A stretch of DNA of 17,357 bases from JBGPGW01 sp046349515 (GCA_046349515.1 JAXMCE010000026.1:1-17357); one strand, 5' to 3'. Positions 1 to 7,348 are shown, numbered from the stretch's first letter. Translations and numbers: made by a program. Notes: generated by a model from the letters alone, not told the origin.

Positions 1-102
1 CGCGCGCGTATAGGCCTCGATCAGGCGATCGGCCGGGCGGCGGTCGGCTTCGATGCGTTCGAGAATCTCGATCGCGGCAGCCAAGCGCGCGCCGGGCGTC
101 AC
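1..102 (-). CDS. rsmB: RsmB/NOP-family 16S rRNA m5C methyltransferase, N-terminal fragment (cut by window edge)
   Basis: Reading the minus strand from a GTG at 102-100 gives 34 uninterrupted codons beginning V-T-P-G-A-R-L-A-A-A-I-E-I-L-E and containing R-R-P-A-D-R-L-I. This matches the N-terminal helical (NusB-like) opening of alphaproteobacterial RsmB/NOP-type methyltransferases, typically TPAARLxAAIExLxxI...PADR. The family methylates cytosine-5 of 16S rRNA using SAM, but the catalytic domain lies outside the window. A GGGAG stretch sits about 8 bases before the GTG. The gene follows guaB by 81 bp on the same strand, an order I recall in many alphaproteobacteria (guaB-rsmB-guaA). Only about a tenth of the protein is visible, so the call rests on a short motif and the context. 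Confidence 0.6.
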   Translation of the reverse strand, partial: MTPGARLAAAIEILERIEADRRPADRLIEAYTRA

Positions 103-146
103 GCCCGCGCTCCCGCGCTGCCGCGCGCAGCCACTCTCAGGGAATC

Positions 147-163
147 CCGGCGCAGCGCGCCGG
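147..163 (-). terminator. GC hairpin between guaB and rsmB (possible attenuator/terminator)
   Basis: CCGGCGC (147-153), a 3-nt AGC loop and GCGCCGG (157-163) form a perfect 7-bp stem, 20 bp after the guaB stop. There is no T-tract on either side, so it is not a classic intrinsic terminator. It could reduce read-through into rsmB or protect the guaB mRNA 3' end. Confidence 0.3.
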
Positions 164-183
164 TGTGCGAACAGGCAGGGGGA

Positions 184-1644
184 TCAGCCTTCGACGCGAT
201 AGTTGGGCGCCTCGCGGGTGATGACGACGTCGTGCACGTGGCTCTCGCGCAGGCCCGCCGAGGTCACGCGGACGAACTGCCGCTCCTTCTGGAACTGCGG
301 GATCGTCCGGCAGCCGGTGTAGCCCATGGCGGCGCGAAGCCCACCGACGAGCTGGTGGATGATGTTGGTGATGGGTCCCTTGTAGGGCACGCGGCCTTCG
401 ACCCCTTCGGGAACGAGCTTCAGGCTGTCGCGCACCTCCTGCTGGAAGTAGCGGTCCGCCGAGCCGCGCGCCATCGCGCCGAGCGAGCCCATGCCGCGAT
501 ACGTCTTGTAGGAGCGGCCCTGGTAGAGGACGACCTCGCCGGGACTCTCGTCCGTGCCGGCGAAAAGGGCTCCCAGCATGGCCGCGCTCGCGCCGGCCGC
601 GATCGCCTTCGCGAGATCGCCCGAGAACTTGACGCCGCCATCGGCGATGGCAGGCACGTCGTGCTTCCGGCACTCCTCGACCACGTCGAGGATGGCGGAG
701 AGCTGCGGCACGCCGACGCCCGCAACGACGCGCGTCGTGCAGATCGAGCCCGGCCCGATGCCGACCTTGACCGCGTCCGCCCCCTGATCGATGAGCGCCT
801 TCGCCCCTTCCGCGGTCGCGACATTGCCGGCGATCACTTGCGCGTAGTTGGACAGCTTGCGGATGCGCGCGACGGTCGACAGCACGCCGTCCGAATGGCC
901 GTGGGCCGTATCGACGAAAATCACGTCGGCGCCTGCCTCAAAGAGCGCTTCGGCGCGCCTCACCCCGTCCTCGCCAACGCCGGTCGCGGCCCCGACGCGG
1001 AGGCGGCCTTGCGGATCCTTGCACGCCAGCGGATGGCGCGCCGCCTTCTCCATGTCCTTGACCGTGATGAGGCCGATGCACCGGTGATCGTCATCGACGA
1101 CGAGAAGCTTCTCGATGCGATGCTTGTGGAGGAGACGCCGCGCCTCCTCCATGTCGACCCCTTCGCGCGCCGTCACGACCTTGCGCGTCATGAGCTCGCG
1201 CACCGGCTGGCGCGTGTCGGTCGCGAAGCGCACGTCGCGGTGCGTCAGGATCCCCACGAGCCGCCCGTCGCGCCGCCGCACCACGGGAATGCCCGAGATG
1301 TGATGCTGCTCCATGAGCGCGAGCGCGTCCGCGAGCGGCTGGTCGGGCCCGATGATGACCGGGTTCACGACCATGCCCGATTCGAACTTCTTGACCTTGC
1401 GCACCTCCGTCGCCTGCTTGTCGACCGCCATGTTGCGGTGGATCACGCCGAGCCCGCCGTGCTGAGCCATGGCGATGGCGAGCGAGCCCTCGGTCACCGT
1501 GTCCATGGCGGCGGAGATGAGCGGAATTCCCAGCTCGATCTCGCGCGTCAAGCGGGTCCGGAGTTCGGTGTCGGTCGGAAGAACGGACGATTTGGCAGGC
1601 TTGATGAGAACGTCGTCGAAGGTAAGCGCTTCGGGAAAACTCAT
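184..1644 (-). CDS. guaB: Inosine-5'-monophosphate dehydrogenase
   Basis: IMPDH oxidises IMP to XMP with NAD+, the first committed step of guanine nucleotide synthesis, in the cytoplasm as a tetramer/octamer. The 486-aa protein has the family's usual length. It opens with MSFPEALTFDDVLIKP; two CBS domains occupy about residues 91-205; the catalytic loop is GIGPGSICTTR with the nucleophilic Cys at 302; then come DGGVKFSGD, the GTDESPGE phosphate loop, YRGMGSLGAM and the flap segment EGVEGRVPYKGP. The ATG at 1644 is chosen over an in-frame extension to 1746 because GGGAGG sits 6 bases upstream and the family starts here. A TATAGT box lies 25 bp upstream. The rsmB fragment follows on the same strand. 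Identity is very secure. Confidence 0.97.
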   Translation of the reverse strand: MSFPEALTFDDVLIKPAKSSVLPTDTELRTRLTREIELGIPLISAAMDTVTEGSLAIAMAQHGGLGVIHRNMAVDKQATEVRKVKKFESGMVVNPVIIGPDQPLADALALMEQHHISGIPVVRRRDGRLVGILTHRDVRFATDTRQPVRELMTRKVVTAREGVDMEEARRLLHKHRIEKLLVVDDDHRCIGLITVKDMEKAARHPLACKDPQGRLRVGAATGVGEDGVRRAEALFEAGADVIFVDTAHGHSDGVLSTVARIRKLSNYAQVIAGNVATAEGAKALIDQGADAVKVGIGPGSICTTRVVAGVGVPQLSAILDVVEECRKHDVPAIADGGVKFSGDLAKAIAAGASAAMLGALFAGTDESPGEVVLYQGRSYKTYRGMGSLGAMARGSADRYFQQEVRDSLKLVPEGVEGRVPYKGPITNIIHQLVGGLRAAMGYTGCRTIPQFQKERQFVRVTSAGLRESHVHDVVITREAPNYRVEG

Positions 1645-1661
1645 GTCGCCTCCCAGGCGGT

Positions 1662-1684
1662 GGGCGGCACTATACACGCCGCCC
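1662..1684 (-). promoter_or_regulatory. guaB promoter: -10 box inside an inverted repeat
   Basis: On the minus strand TATAGT (1674-1669) fits a -10 box, about 25 bp upstream of the guaB ATG. I see no convincing -35. The -10 lies exactly in the 9-bp loop of a perfect 7-bp inverted repeat, GGGCGGC (1662-1668) and GCCGCCC (1678-1684). A protein bound to the arms would cover the promoter, so this may be an operator; the role is inferred. Confidence 0.4.
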
Positions 1685-1707
1685 CCCGAGGGGAAAAGCT
1701 GCCCTCC

Positions 1708-1738
1708 TTGACATGGCTCAACGAGTGCGCGCGAATAG
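1708..1738 (+). promoter_or_regulatory. Candidate promoter for the host-attachment-family gene
   Basis: An exact TTGACA (-35) lies at 1708-1713, preceded by C as often seen in alphaproteobacteria. The expected -10 window (1731-1738) holds only a weak CGAATA/GAATAG. Predicted transcription start near 1744 would leave a leader of about 44 nt before the ATG at 1788. It diverges from the guaB promoter. Confidence 0.4.
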
Positions 1739-1787
1739 GACGGCACTGTGCTCTTCGACCGACGGCACCTAAATCCGCACGGAGAGA

Positions 1788-2243
1788 ATGGCCATGCATA
1801 AGACGAAAACCTGGATTCTCGTGGCAGACGGCTCGCGTGCGCGGGTGCTGCTCTCGGAGGGCTGGGGGTCCGGGTTGACGCCTGTCGAGGGCAAATCCTT
1901 CGAAATCCACATCCCGCCCACGCGGGAGCTCGGCACCTCCAAGCCCGGCCGCGGCTTCTCCTCGGCCCATGGCCGGCCCTTCGCGGTCGAGACCCGCGCC
2001 GACTGGCACCGCCAGGCCAAGGAGAACTTCCTCAAATCCCTGGCCGACGTGCTGGAGGAAGGGGCCAAGGCGCGCGCCTATGAGCGCCTCGTGCTCGTGG
2101 CCCCGCCCCAGGCCCTGGGCGATCTCCGCGCGGCGCTCGCCGAGAAGGTCGAGAAGATGGTGGTCGCCGAGGTCAACAAGGACCTGACCCATGTTCCGCT
2201 CAAGGACCTGGAGAAACAGCTGGCCGAGGTCGTGCCGGTCTAG
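1788..2243 (+). CDS. Host attachment family protein
   Basis: This 151-aa protein begins MAMHKTKTWILVADGSRARVL and carries GTSKPGRGFSSAHGRP, then WHRQAKENFLKSLADVLEEG, YERLVLVAPPQALGDLR and a C-terminal KDLTHVPLKDLEKQL. This pattern is the small 'protein required for attachment to host cells' family (PF10116), first named from Agrobacterium. Its fold resembles release-factor eRF1-like domains and its biochemical role is unclear. It has no signal peptide or membrane segment, so it should be cytoplasmic. GGAGAG lies just upstream of the ATG at 1788; an in-frame ATG at 1794 is an alternative start. The gene is alone on the plus strand among minus-strand housekeeping genes, and its TAG stop overlaps the rlmE stop. 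Family call is firm; function is not. Confidence 0.85.
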   Translation: MAMHKTKTWILVADGSRARVLLSEGWGSGLTPVEGKSFEIHIPPTRELGTSKPGRGFSSAHGRPFAVETRADWHRQAKENFLKSLADVLEEGAKARAYERLVLVAPPQALGDLRAALAEKVEKMVVAEVNKDLTHVPLKDLEKQLAEVVPV

Positions 2244-2884
2244 ACCCCTTTGGGCTTGAATCCTTTGGCCAGGATGTAGATCTCGCGCGATTCGGCGCGG
2301 CTCGCCTCCGGCTTCACGCGACGTACGGCCTCGAACCGGGCGCGGAGACCCCGCTCGAACTCGACCTCGCCGCCACCCTGGAAGATCTTGACGAGAAAGG
2401 CGCCGCCAGGCGCAAGCAGCGCCTCGGCGAGCGCCAATGCCGTCTCGGCGAGCGCAAGGCTGCGGAGATGGTCGGTCGAGCGGTGCCCCGTCGTCGCGGG
2501 CGCCATGTCGGAGAGGACGACATCGGCCGCGCGTCCAAGGACCTCGCGGATTCGCGCCGGCGCATCCGGCTGCAAGACGTCGAGCTCCAGCACCGTGGCG
2601 CCCTCGACCGGCTCAAGGGGCTGGATGTCGACGGCGACGATGCGGGCCCCGCTCGAGCGCGGCTTCGTGCGCTCGACCGCGACCTGGGTCCAGCCGCCCG
2701 GCGCCGCGCCGAGATCGACGACGGCCGCGCCCGGCCGCAAGAGATGCGCCGAATCGTCGATCGAGAGCAGCTTGAAGGCGGCCCGGCTCCTGTAGCCGCG
2801 ACGCTCGGCGAGCGCCACATAGGGATCCCTCTTCTGCCGCTCGAGCCAGCGCCGGGAGGAGGGTCTCTCTTTCCGTCTTGTCAT
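2240..2884 (-). CDS. rlmE: 23S rRNA 2'-O-ribose U2552 methyltransferase RlmE (FtsJ/RrmJ)
   Basis: RlmE methylates the 2'-OH of U2552 in the A-loop of 23S rRNA using SAM, late in 50S subunit assembly. The 214-aa product has the family length and all four catalytic-tetrad positions: K38 (RAAFKLL), D126 (VLSDMAP), K166 (FLVKIFQ) and E201 (SREIYILAKGF). The SAM-binding loop is VVDLGAAPGGWTQVA at about 55-69. The ATG at 2884-2882 overlaps the TGA of ppx (ATGA), indicating translational coupling, and excludes the longer in-frame reading that runs back to 3346 through ppx. The 3' end is convergent with the host-attachment gene, with stop codons sharing CTAG at 2240-2243. Secure. Confidence 0.96.
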   Translation of the reverse strand: MTRRKERPSSRRWLERQKRDPYVALAERRGYRSRAAFKLLSIDDSAHLLRPGAAVVDLGAAPGGWTQVAVERTKPRSSGARIVAVDIQPLEPVEGATVLELDVLQPDAPARIREVLGRAADVVLSDMAPATTGHRSTDHLRSLALAETALALAEALLAPGGAFLVKIFQGGGEVEFERGLRARFEAVRRVKPEASRAESREIYILAKGFKPKGV

Positions 2885-3870
2885 CGCGCGCGGGCGACGA
2901 GGTCCATGAGGATGCCTTCGCGGAGGCCCCTGTCGGCGACGCGCAGCCGCTCGACCGGCCACAGGCGGCAGATCGCGGCCAGGATTGCCGTGCCCGGGAT
3001 GACGAAATCGGCGCGCGCATCGAGGATGCAGGGATGAGCCACCAAATCCTCGTAGTCCATGGCCAGCAGGCGATCCGCGACCGACCACGCATCCTCGATC
3101 GCGAGGTGGACGCCGTCGACGCGCGCGCGATCGTAGCGCGGCAGCTCCATGTGGATACCGGCCAAGGTCGTGACCGTGCCCGAGGTCCCGAGCATCTGAA
3201 CGGCCCGCTCGCGCACCCGCGCGCCGATGCCGTGGCGGGATTCGAAGGGCGCCAGGAGCCCGCCCACCTCCGCCACCATGGTCTCGTAGACCGCCGGCGT
3301 GATGGCGCCGCTGCCGTGGCGCTCGCTCAACCCGACGACGCCACACGGCAGGGACACGGTGTCGATGATCGCCGGGACCGGCCCGGTCTTGAGCCAGACG
3401 ACCTCCGTGCTGCCGCCGCCGATATCGAAGAGAAGGCCGTAGGGTAGCGCCTGATCGAGGAGCGGGGAGCAGCTCGCGACCGCGAGGCGCGCCTCCTCCT
3501 CGGCCGAAATGATCTCGAGGTCGAGGCCGGTCTCATCGGCCACGCGCTCGAGGAAGGCCTCGCAATTGGCCGCGCGCCGGCAGGCCTCGGTCGCGACATG
3601 ACGCGAGTGCGTGACGCCGCGCCGCCGCATCTTGCCCGCGCAGATCCGCAACGCCGCGAGCGTGCGGTCGATCGCGGCCGCGCCGAGCTGGCCGCTCTGG
3701 CCGAGCCCCTCGCCCAGACGCACGATGCGGGAGAAGGAATCGATGACCTCGAAGCCGCCCGCGCGCGGGCGCGCGACGAGAAGACGGCAATTGTTGGTGC
3801 CGAGGTCGAGGGCCGCGAGGACCGCCCCGCCCGATCGCCCCTCTCGGCCGCCGTCATCGCCAGGCTGCAT
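2881..3870 (-). CDS. ppx: Exopolyphosphatase / pppGpp phosphohydrolase family (Ppx/GppA)
   Basis: Members cleave terminal phosphate from polyphosphate or convert pppGpp to ppGpp. The 329-aa protein shows the ASKHA-fold phosphate loops LAALDLGTNNCRLLVA (about 18-33) and LFDIGGGSTEVVW, plus VATEACR and EIISAEEEARLA, whose Glu is the family's catalytic base region. It is the short two-domain form without the HD-like C-terminal extension of E. coli Ppx, as usual in alphaproteobacteria. ATG 3870 is preferred because GGAGG precedes it by 4 nt; a GTG at 3891 would add 7 residues. It is the first gene of a two-gene unit with rlmE. Sequence alone does not separate Ppx from GppA activity. Confidence 0.9.
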   Translation of the reverse strand: MQPGDDGGREGRSGGAVLAALDLGTNNCRLLVARPRAGGFEVIDSFSRIVRLGEGLGQSGQLGAAAIDRTLAALRICAGKMRRRGVTHSRHVATEACRRAANCEAFLERVADETGLDLEIISAEEEARLAVASCSPLLDQALPYGLLFDIGGGSTEVVWLKTGPVPAIIDTVSLPCGVVGLSERHGSGAITPAVYETMVAEVGGLLAPFESRHGIGARVRERAVQMLGTSGTVTTLAGIHMELPRYDRARVDGVHLAIEDAWSVADRLLAMDYEDLVAHPCILDARADFVIPGTAILAAICRLWPVERLRVADRGLREGILMDLVARAR

Positions 3871-3907
3871 CGGGCCTCCGCCTGTCGCCACACTTTCTTA
3901 TAGTCGT

Positions 3908-3935
3908 CTTATATCGGTCACGGAGGACATGACAA
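3908..3935 (-). promoter_or_regulatory. Promoter of the ppx-rlmE unit
   Basis: On the minus strand TTGTCA (3935-3930) and TATAAG (3913-3908) are separated by 16 bp, each matching the -35/-10 consensus at 5 of 6 bases. Transcription would start near 3901, giving a leader of about 31 nt to ATG 3870. This is the best-formed housekeeping promoter I find in the window. Confidence 0.55.
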
Positions 3936-4079
3936 TATGCGCCTCCCCCGGCAAGCGGCGCCGGCCGCGGCCGCGCGGGCCGATCGAAACGATCTATTCA
4001 ATCTTTTCGGCCTATGCTAGGCAAAGCCTCTCCGCCCAAGGGAGATTCACTCCCGGGCGGCTTCTCGCGGCTGGCCCCT

Positions 4080-4153
4080 TGGGGGATCGTCTAACGGTAG
4101 GACAGCGGACTCTGACTCCGCTAGTCTAGGTTCGAATCCTAGTCCCCCAGCCA
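4080..4153 (+). tRNA. tRNA-Gln (anticodon CTG)
   Basis: A complete 74-nt cloverleaf can be folded by eye. The acceptor stem TGGGGGA (4080-4086) pairs with TCCCCCA (4143-4149), followed by discriminator G and an encoded CCA (4151-4153). The anticodon stem GCGGA/TCCGC (4105-4109, 4117-4121) encloses loop CTCTGAC with anticodon CTG at 4112-4114. The T arm is CTAGG-TTCGAAT-CCTAG (4126-4142). The anticodon reads CAG glutamine codons. No integrase or attachment-site duplication is seen next to it. Confidence 0.95.
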
Positions 4154-4319
4154 GCCAAATTCTCAGAATCCGAGCCCGACACGATCGAGCCACGCGCGGA
4201 CAGGCGGGAAAGATTCCCGCTTCATGCGCGAGCGCGCGATGGAGGAAGCACGCCACGCAATATGAGAAAGAGGACGATCTTCTAGGAAATGTCCGAGCGT
4301 TCGCTTGCGTAGGGCGTGA

Positions 4320-5069
4320 TCACGAATCACCCGACCCCGATTTCGTCGTCGCCTCGGCACGCGCACGGCCCGCCTCGGAATCGCGCGCGAAGAGAGTCTT
4401 CCACGCGGCATCGCTCACGAACGCGTCCGGCCTGCCGGCGGCATCGGTCGGCACCGGCGGCTTGACCCGCGCCGAGGGGCGATCCGCGATCCTCTCGACC
4501 CAGCGCTTCACGTTCGGATAGGCGTCGATGTCGATGCCGTGCCCCTTGGCGACACGGCACCAGGGAAAGGCCGCGATGTCGGCGATGGAGAACTCGTCGA
4601 CGATGAAATCGCGCGCGTCCAGGCGCCGGTCGAGGACGCCGTAAAGCCGCTCCGCCTCGCCGCGATACCGCTCGACGGCATAGGGCAGGTCGATGCCGCG
4701 CCGCGGCGCGTAGCTCACGAAGTGCACCGCCTGCCCGACCAGCGGGCCCTGGCTCGAGGTCTGCCAGAACAGCCAGGTGAGCGCGTCGAGGCGGCGTTCC
4801 GCGTCGCGCGGCAGAAGCTTGCCGGATTTCTCCGCGAGGTAGAGGAGAATGGCGCCCGATTCGAAAACAGCGACGGGCCGGCCCGCGGGCCCGTCGGGAT
4901 CGACGATCGCGGGCACGCGGTTGTTGGGGCTGATGGCCGAGAAGGCGGGAGTGAACTGCTCGCCTGCCGTGATGTCGACGGAGACGATCCTGTAGGGGAG
5001 GCCGATCTCCTCCAGCATCATCACGATCTTCCGCGTGTTGGGCGTGGGGTAGTAGAAAAGATCGATCAT
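4320..5069 (-). CDS. Glutathione S-transferase family protein, Nu-class/YfcG-like disulfide reductase
   Basis: The 249-aa protein begins MIDLFYYPTPNTRKI, matching E. coli YfcG, where Thr9 and Asn11 contact the bound thiols; both are at the same numbers here. The thioredoxin-like domain continues with SPNNRVPAIVD and FESGAILLYLAEK (GSH binding). The helical C-domain has LVGQAVHF, AVERYRGEAERLYGVLDRRL and FSIADIAAFPW. Such proteins reduce disulfides with GSH rather than doing classical conjugation. The start at ATG 5069 has AGGAG 6 nt upstream, overlapping the stop of the upstream CoA-transferase gene; an in-frame extension to 5153 lacks support. The C-terminal tail (about 225-249) is charged and atypical. 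The cellular substrate is unknown. With the 10-bp gap, the two genes are very likely co-transcribed. Confidence 0.88.
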   Translation of the reverse strand: MIDLFYYPTPNTRKIVMMLEEIGLPYRIVSVDITAGEQFTPAFSAISPNNRVPAIVDPDGPAGRPVAVFESGAILLYLAEKSGKLLPRDAERRLDALTWLFWQTSSQGPLVGQAVHFVSYAPRRGIDLPYAVERYRGEAERLYGVLDRRLDARDFIVDEFSIADIAAFPWCRVAKGHGIDIDAYPNVKRWVERIADRPSARVKPPVPTDAAGRPDAFVSDAAWKTLFARDSEAGRARAEATTKSGSGDS

Positions 5070-5079
5070 CCCTCGCTCC

Positions 5080-6282
5080 TCACGGCGCGGGTGGCTGGCG
5101 GGCCACGACGCCGTCCGCGATAAGCGACGCGATCCGAGTCTCCGCGAGGCCAAACTCGCGGAGAATCTCCTCCGTATGCTCGCCCAAGCCTGGCGCGCCG
5201 CGCCGGATCTCGGACGGCGTCTCCTCGAACTTGACGGGCGGGCGGGCTTGCCTGATCTGCCCCGATCGCGGGTGGGCGTATTCGACGATCGAACCGTTGG
5301 CGACGACTTGCGGGTGATCGACCACCTGGCTTCTCAGAAGGACGGGCGCGCAGGGAACGTCTTCCGCCTCGAGGCGCGCGATCCACTCGGCGCTGGTCGC
5401 CGTCAGCAGCGCGTCCTGGGTCAGCGCCAGGCGATCGTTGACATGCCTGTCCCGCGCGGCGGGCGTGCTGAAGCGCGGATCGGTCAAGAGGTCCGGCCGG
5501 CCGAGCGCGCGCGTCAAGCCCGCCCACTCCTTGTCGTTCATCACGGCGACCGTGAGGTAGCCGTCCTTCGTCTCATAGATGAGGTCGATGAAGCTGGCGG
5601 CTTCCGCGTGCTTGCTCGCCTGGTCGGGATAGGTCTGCGAGCCCATATCCGACGCCCAGAGGAAGCCGAGGATCGAATCGAGCATGGCGACCTCGACGTG
5701 CTGCGCCGTGCCGCTCCGCTCACGCGCAAGAAGCGCGGCGGTGATCGCTTGCGACGCGGTCAGCGCGCTGATCTTGTCGGCGAGCACGGTGCGGACGAGG
5801 CGCGGCCGCGCGTGGTCGGACCCGGCCTGGATCGTCGTGAGGCCGGTCAACGCCTGGATGATCGGATCGTAGGCCGGCTTCTTCGACCACGGGCCCGAGG
5901 CGCCGAAGCCGCTGATGGACACATAGATGAGGCGCGGCGCCGCCTCCCGCATGGCCGCGGGGCCGATGCCGAGCCGGTCCGCGACACCGGGCCTGAAGTT
6001 CTGCACGAGCACGTCGGACGCGCGCGCGAGCTCCTTCAGCAGCGCCTGGCCGTCCGGCTTCTTGAGATCGATCGCGATCGAGCGCTTGCTGCGGTTATTG
6101 TTATGGAACATCGCGGCGATGCCGCCCGCGCGATTGCCGAGCGCCCGCACATGGTCGCCGCCCGCGGGCGTCTCGACCTTGAGGACGTCCGCACCCTGGT
6201 CTCCCAGGATCATCGTCGCCCATGGCCCGGACAACATGGTCGTGAGGTCGAGAATCCGTATGCCATCCAGGGCGCCCGCCAT
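5080..6282 (-). CDS. CaiB/BaiF (class III) CoA-transferase family protein
   Basis: Class III CoA-transferases move CoA between acyl-CoA and free carboxylates (formate/oxalate, carnitine, bile acid, aromatic acids). The 400-aa protein has the standard N-terminal LDGIRILDLTTMLSGPWATMILGDQGADVLKVE, then HNNNRSKRSIAIDLK, VLVQNFRPGVADRLG and IYVSISGFG. The catalytic Asp that forms the acyl anhydride fits D169 in TVLADKIS, the same number as in formyl-CoA transferase and CaiB. The C-terminal part carries VPCAPVL and HPQV. The ATG at 6282 has GAGG upstream; the longer in-frame reading to 6423 crosses the AT-rich promoter gap and is rejected. It is divergent from the broken LysR gene and followed by the GST gene. 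The acid substrate cannot be told. Confidence 0.92.
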   Translation of the reverse strand: MAGALDGIRILDLTTMLSGPWATMILGDQGADVLKVETPAGGDHVRALGNRAGGIAAMFHNNNRSKRSIAIDLKKPDGQALLKELARASDVLVQNFRPGVADRLGIGPAAMREAAPRLIYVSISGFGASGPWSKKPAYDPIIQALTGLTTIQAGSDHARPRLVRTVLADKISALTASQAITAALLARERSGTAQHVEVAMLDSILGFLWASDMGSQTYPDQASKHAEAASFIDLIYETKDGYLTVAVMNDKEWAGLTRALGRPDLLTDPRFSTPAARDRHVNDRLALTQDALLTATSAEWIARLEAEDVPCAPVLLRSQVVDHPQVVANGSIVEYAHPRSGQIRQARPPVKFEETPSEIRRGAPGLGEHTEEILREFGLAETRIASLIADGVVARQPPAP

Positions 6283-6350
6283 GTGAACCTCGCTCCGTCG
6301 AATGCGTGCTGCCAAATGCGCGCCGCGCCGATATTTGGGTCGGGAATATA

Positions 6351-6391
6351 AAACAAAACAATATCTACGAAACGAATTGATTGTTCTGTTT
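6351..6391. promoter_or_regulatory. AT-rich divergent control region with 12-bp inverted repeat (candidate LysR operator)
   Basis: Arms AAACAAAACAAT (6351-6362) and ATTGTTCTGTTT (6380-6391) are reverse complements at 11 of 12 positions across a 17-bp spacer. They lie in the only clearly AT-rich stretch of the window (about 6331-6412), between the divergent CoA-transferase and LysR starts. A TATAAA at 6347-6352 overlaps the left arm. The position is typical of LysR-type regulator sites, though no clear T-N11-A core is visible. Confidence 0.45.
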
Positions 6392-6412
6392 CTTAGAACC
6401 ATCATCAAAACC

Positions 6413-7314
6413 ATGGCGCTCAAGCACCTTCATCGCATGGCCGTCTTCGCCAAGGTCGTCGAGCATGGCTCGTTCTCGGCCGCGGCCAGCGCTCTCGGCG
6501 TGTCGAAATCGGTCGTGAGCCAGCATGTGCGGGACCTGGAGCAGGCCACCCAGGTCCGGCTTTCAACCGAAGCACCCGCTCCGTCACGTTGACCCAGGAC
6601 GGCCGCGCATTCCTCGAGCCCTGCCAACGGATCCTCGAAGAGTCCGAACGCGCGTTTCGCAACCTCGACAGCGTCCAGCGATCACCGGAAGGAACGATCC
6701 GCCTCACCCTGTCCTACAATCTCGCGCTGTCGTTCGTGATCGACCGGCTCGCCAAGTTCCGGACCATTCACCCGCGCATCGAGCTCGACGTCGTCGTCGA
6801 GGATGCCTTCCTCAACGTCATCGAAGAACGCATCGACGTGGCACTCAGGACCGGCTGGAACACGGACTCGGGACTTTATGCCGTCACGCTTGCCTCGTTC
6901 CGGATGATCCTGTGCCTCGCGCCCGCCTTGCTCGCGGATCACGCGCCACCCAAGCGACCGGACGATCTGCTCACTGTGCCGTGGATCAGCTCGACGAACC
7001 TCGCCAACCCGGACCGGCTCGTGCTCGCGCACGGATCTGGCCAGCGCCGCACCATCAAGCTCGTGCCGGCCATCAAGACGAACTCCGGCATCGCGACGCG
7101 CGCCTTCGTCGAACGGGGCGCGGGGCTGGGCCTTCTGCCCGACTATGCGGCGGCGGAGGGACTCGCCAGCGGTGCGCTCATCCACGTCCTCCCCGATTGG
7201 CGCGTCCGCGACGGGGCGATCGTCGCTGTCTTCCCGCATCGAAGCCCGATGCCGCGGCGGACTCGCGTTCTCATCGATTTTCTCAAGGCGGAGTTCAAGC
7301 AACGCCCTTGGTAG
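6413..7314 (+). pseudogene. LysR-family transcriptional regulator, disrupted by a one-base frameshift
   Basis: The ATG at 6413 opens a winged-helix domain: MALKHLHRMAVFAKVVEHGS, FSAAASALGVSKSVVSQHVRDLEQ, ending QVRL. The frame then runs into a TGA at 6590. One base is missing in the TTT at 6561-6563: restoring a fourth T gives L-F-N-R-S-T-R-S-V-T-L-T-Q-D-G, the expected LysR sequence, and the other frame stays open through the whole effector domain to 7314. The repaired protein would be 300 aa, a normal LysR length. The effector domain is the CrgA/DsdC-like type, with VIDRLAKFRTIHPRIELDV and ERGAGLGLLPDY. The lesion may be a real recent mutation or a sequencing/assembly error. It is convergent with the M24 gene and divergent from the CoA-transferase, its likely target. 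No clear Shine-Dalgarno is seen. Confidence 0.85.
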
Positions 7315-7329
7315 CCGCCTGCTTCGATG

Positions 7330-7348
7330 CGGCGGCCGGTCGCCGCCG
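7330..7348. terminator. Hairpin between convergent LysR and M24 genes
   Basis: CGGCGGC (7330-7336), loop CGGTC and GCCGCCG (7342-7348) form a perfect 7-bp stem in the 37-bp gap between two convergent stop codons. That is the expected place for a bidirectional terminator, but no T-tract follows on either strand. Confidence 0.4.

Noticed and set aside
163..1878. 571-codon open frame on the plus strand across guaB
   Set aside because: Antisense shadow of a secure IMPDH gene; the translation is low-complexity A/R/D/H-rich, as expected for GC-rich reverse frames.
4013..4018. TATGCT as a -10 box for tRNA-Gln
   Set aside because: No acceptable -35 at 16-18 bp spacing; left out as a feature.
4047..4256. 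69-codon minus-strand frame containing GLGFEPRLAESESAVLPLDD
   Set aside because: This is the well-known spurious translation of the strand opposite a tRNA gene, here tRNA-Gln; not a protein.
4080..4320. Possible integration site at the tRNA-Gln 3' end
   Set aside because: No integrase, no repeated tRNA tail and no compositional break downstream of the tRNA.
4315..4324. Palindrome CGTGATCACG at the GST stop codon
   Set aside because: Ten-base palindrome overlapping coding sequence; likely chance.
5176..6351. 391-codon open frame antisense to the CoA-transferase gene
   Set aside because: Shadow frame with no recognisable motif, fully inside a secure gene.
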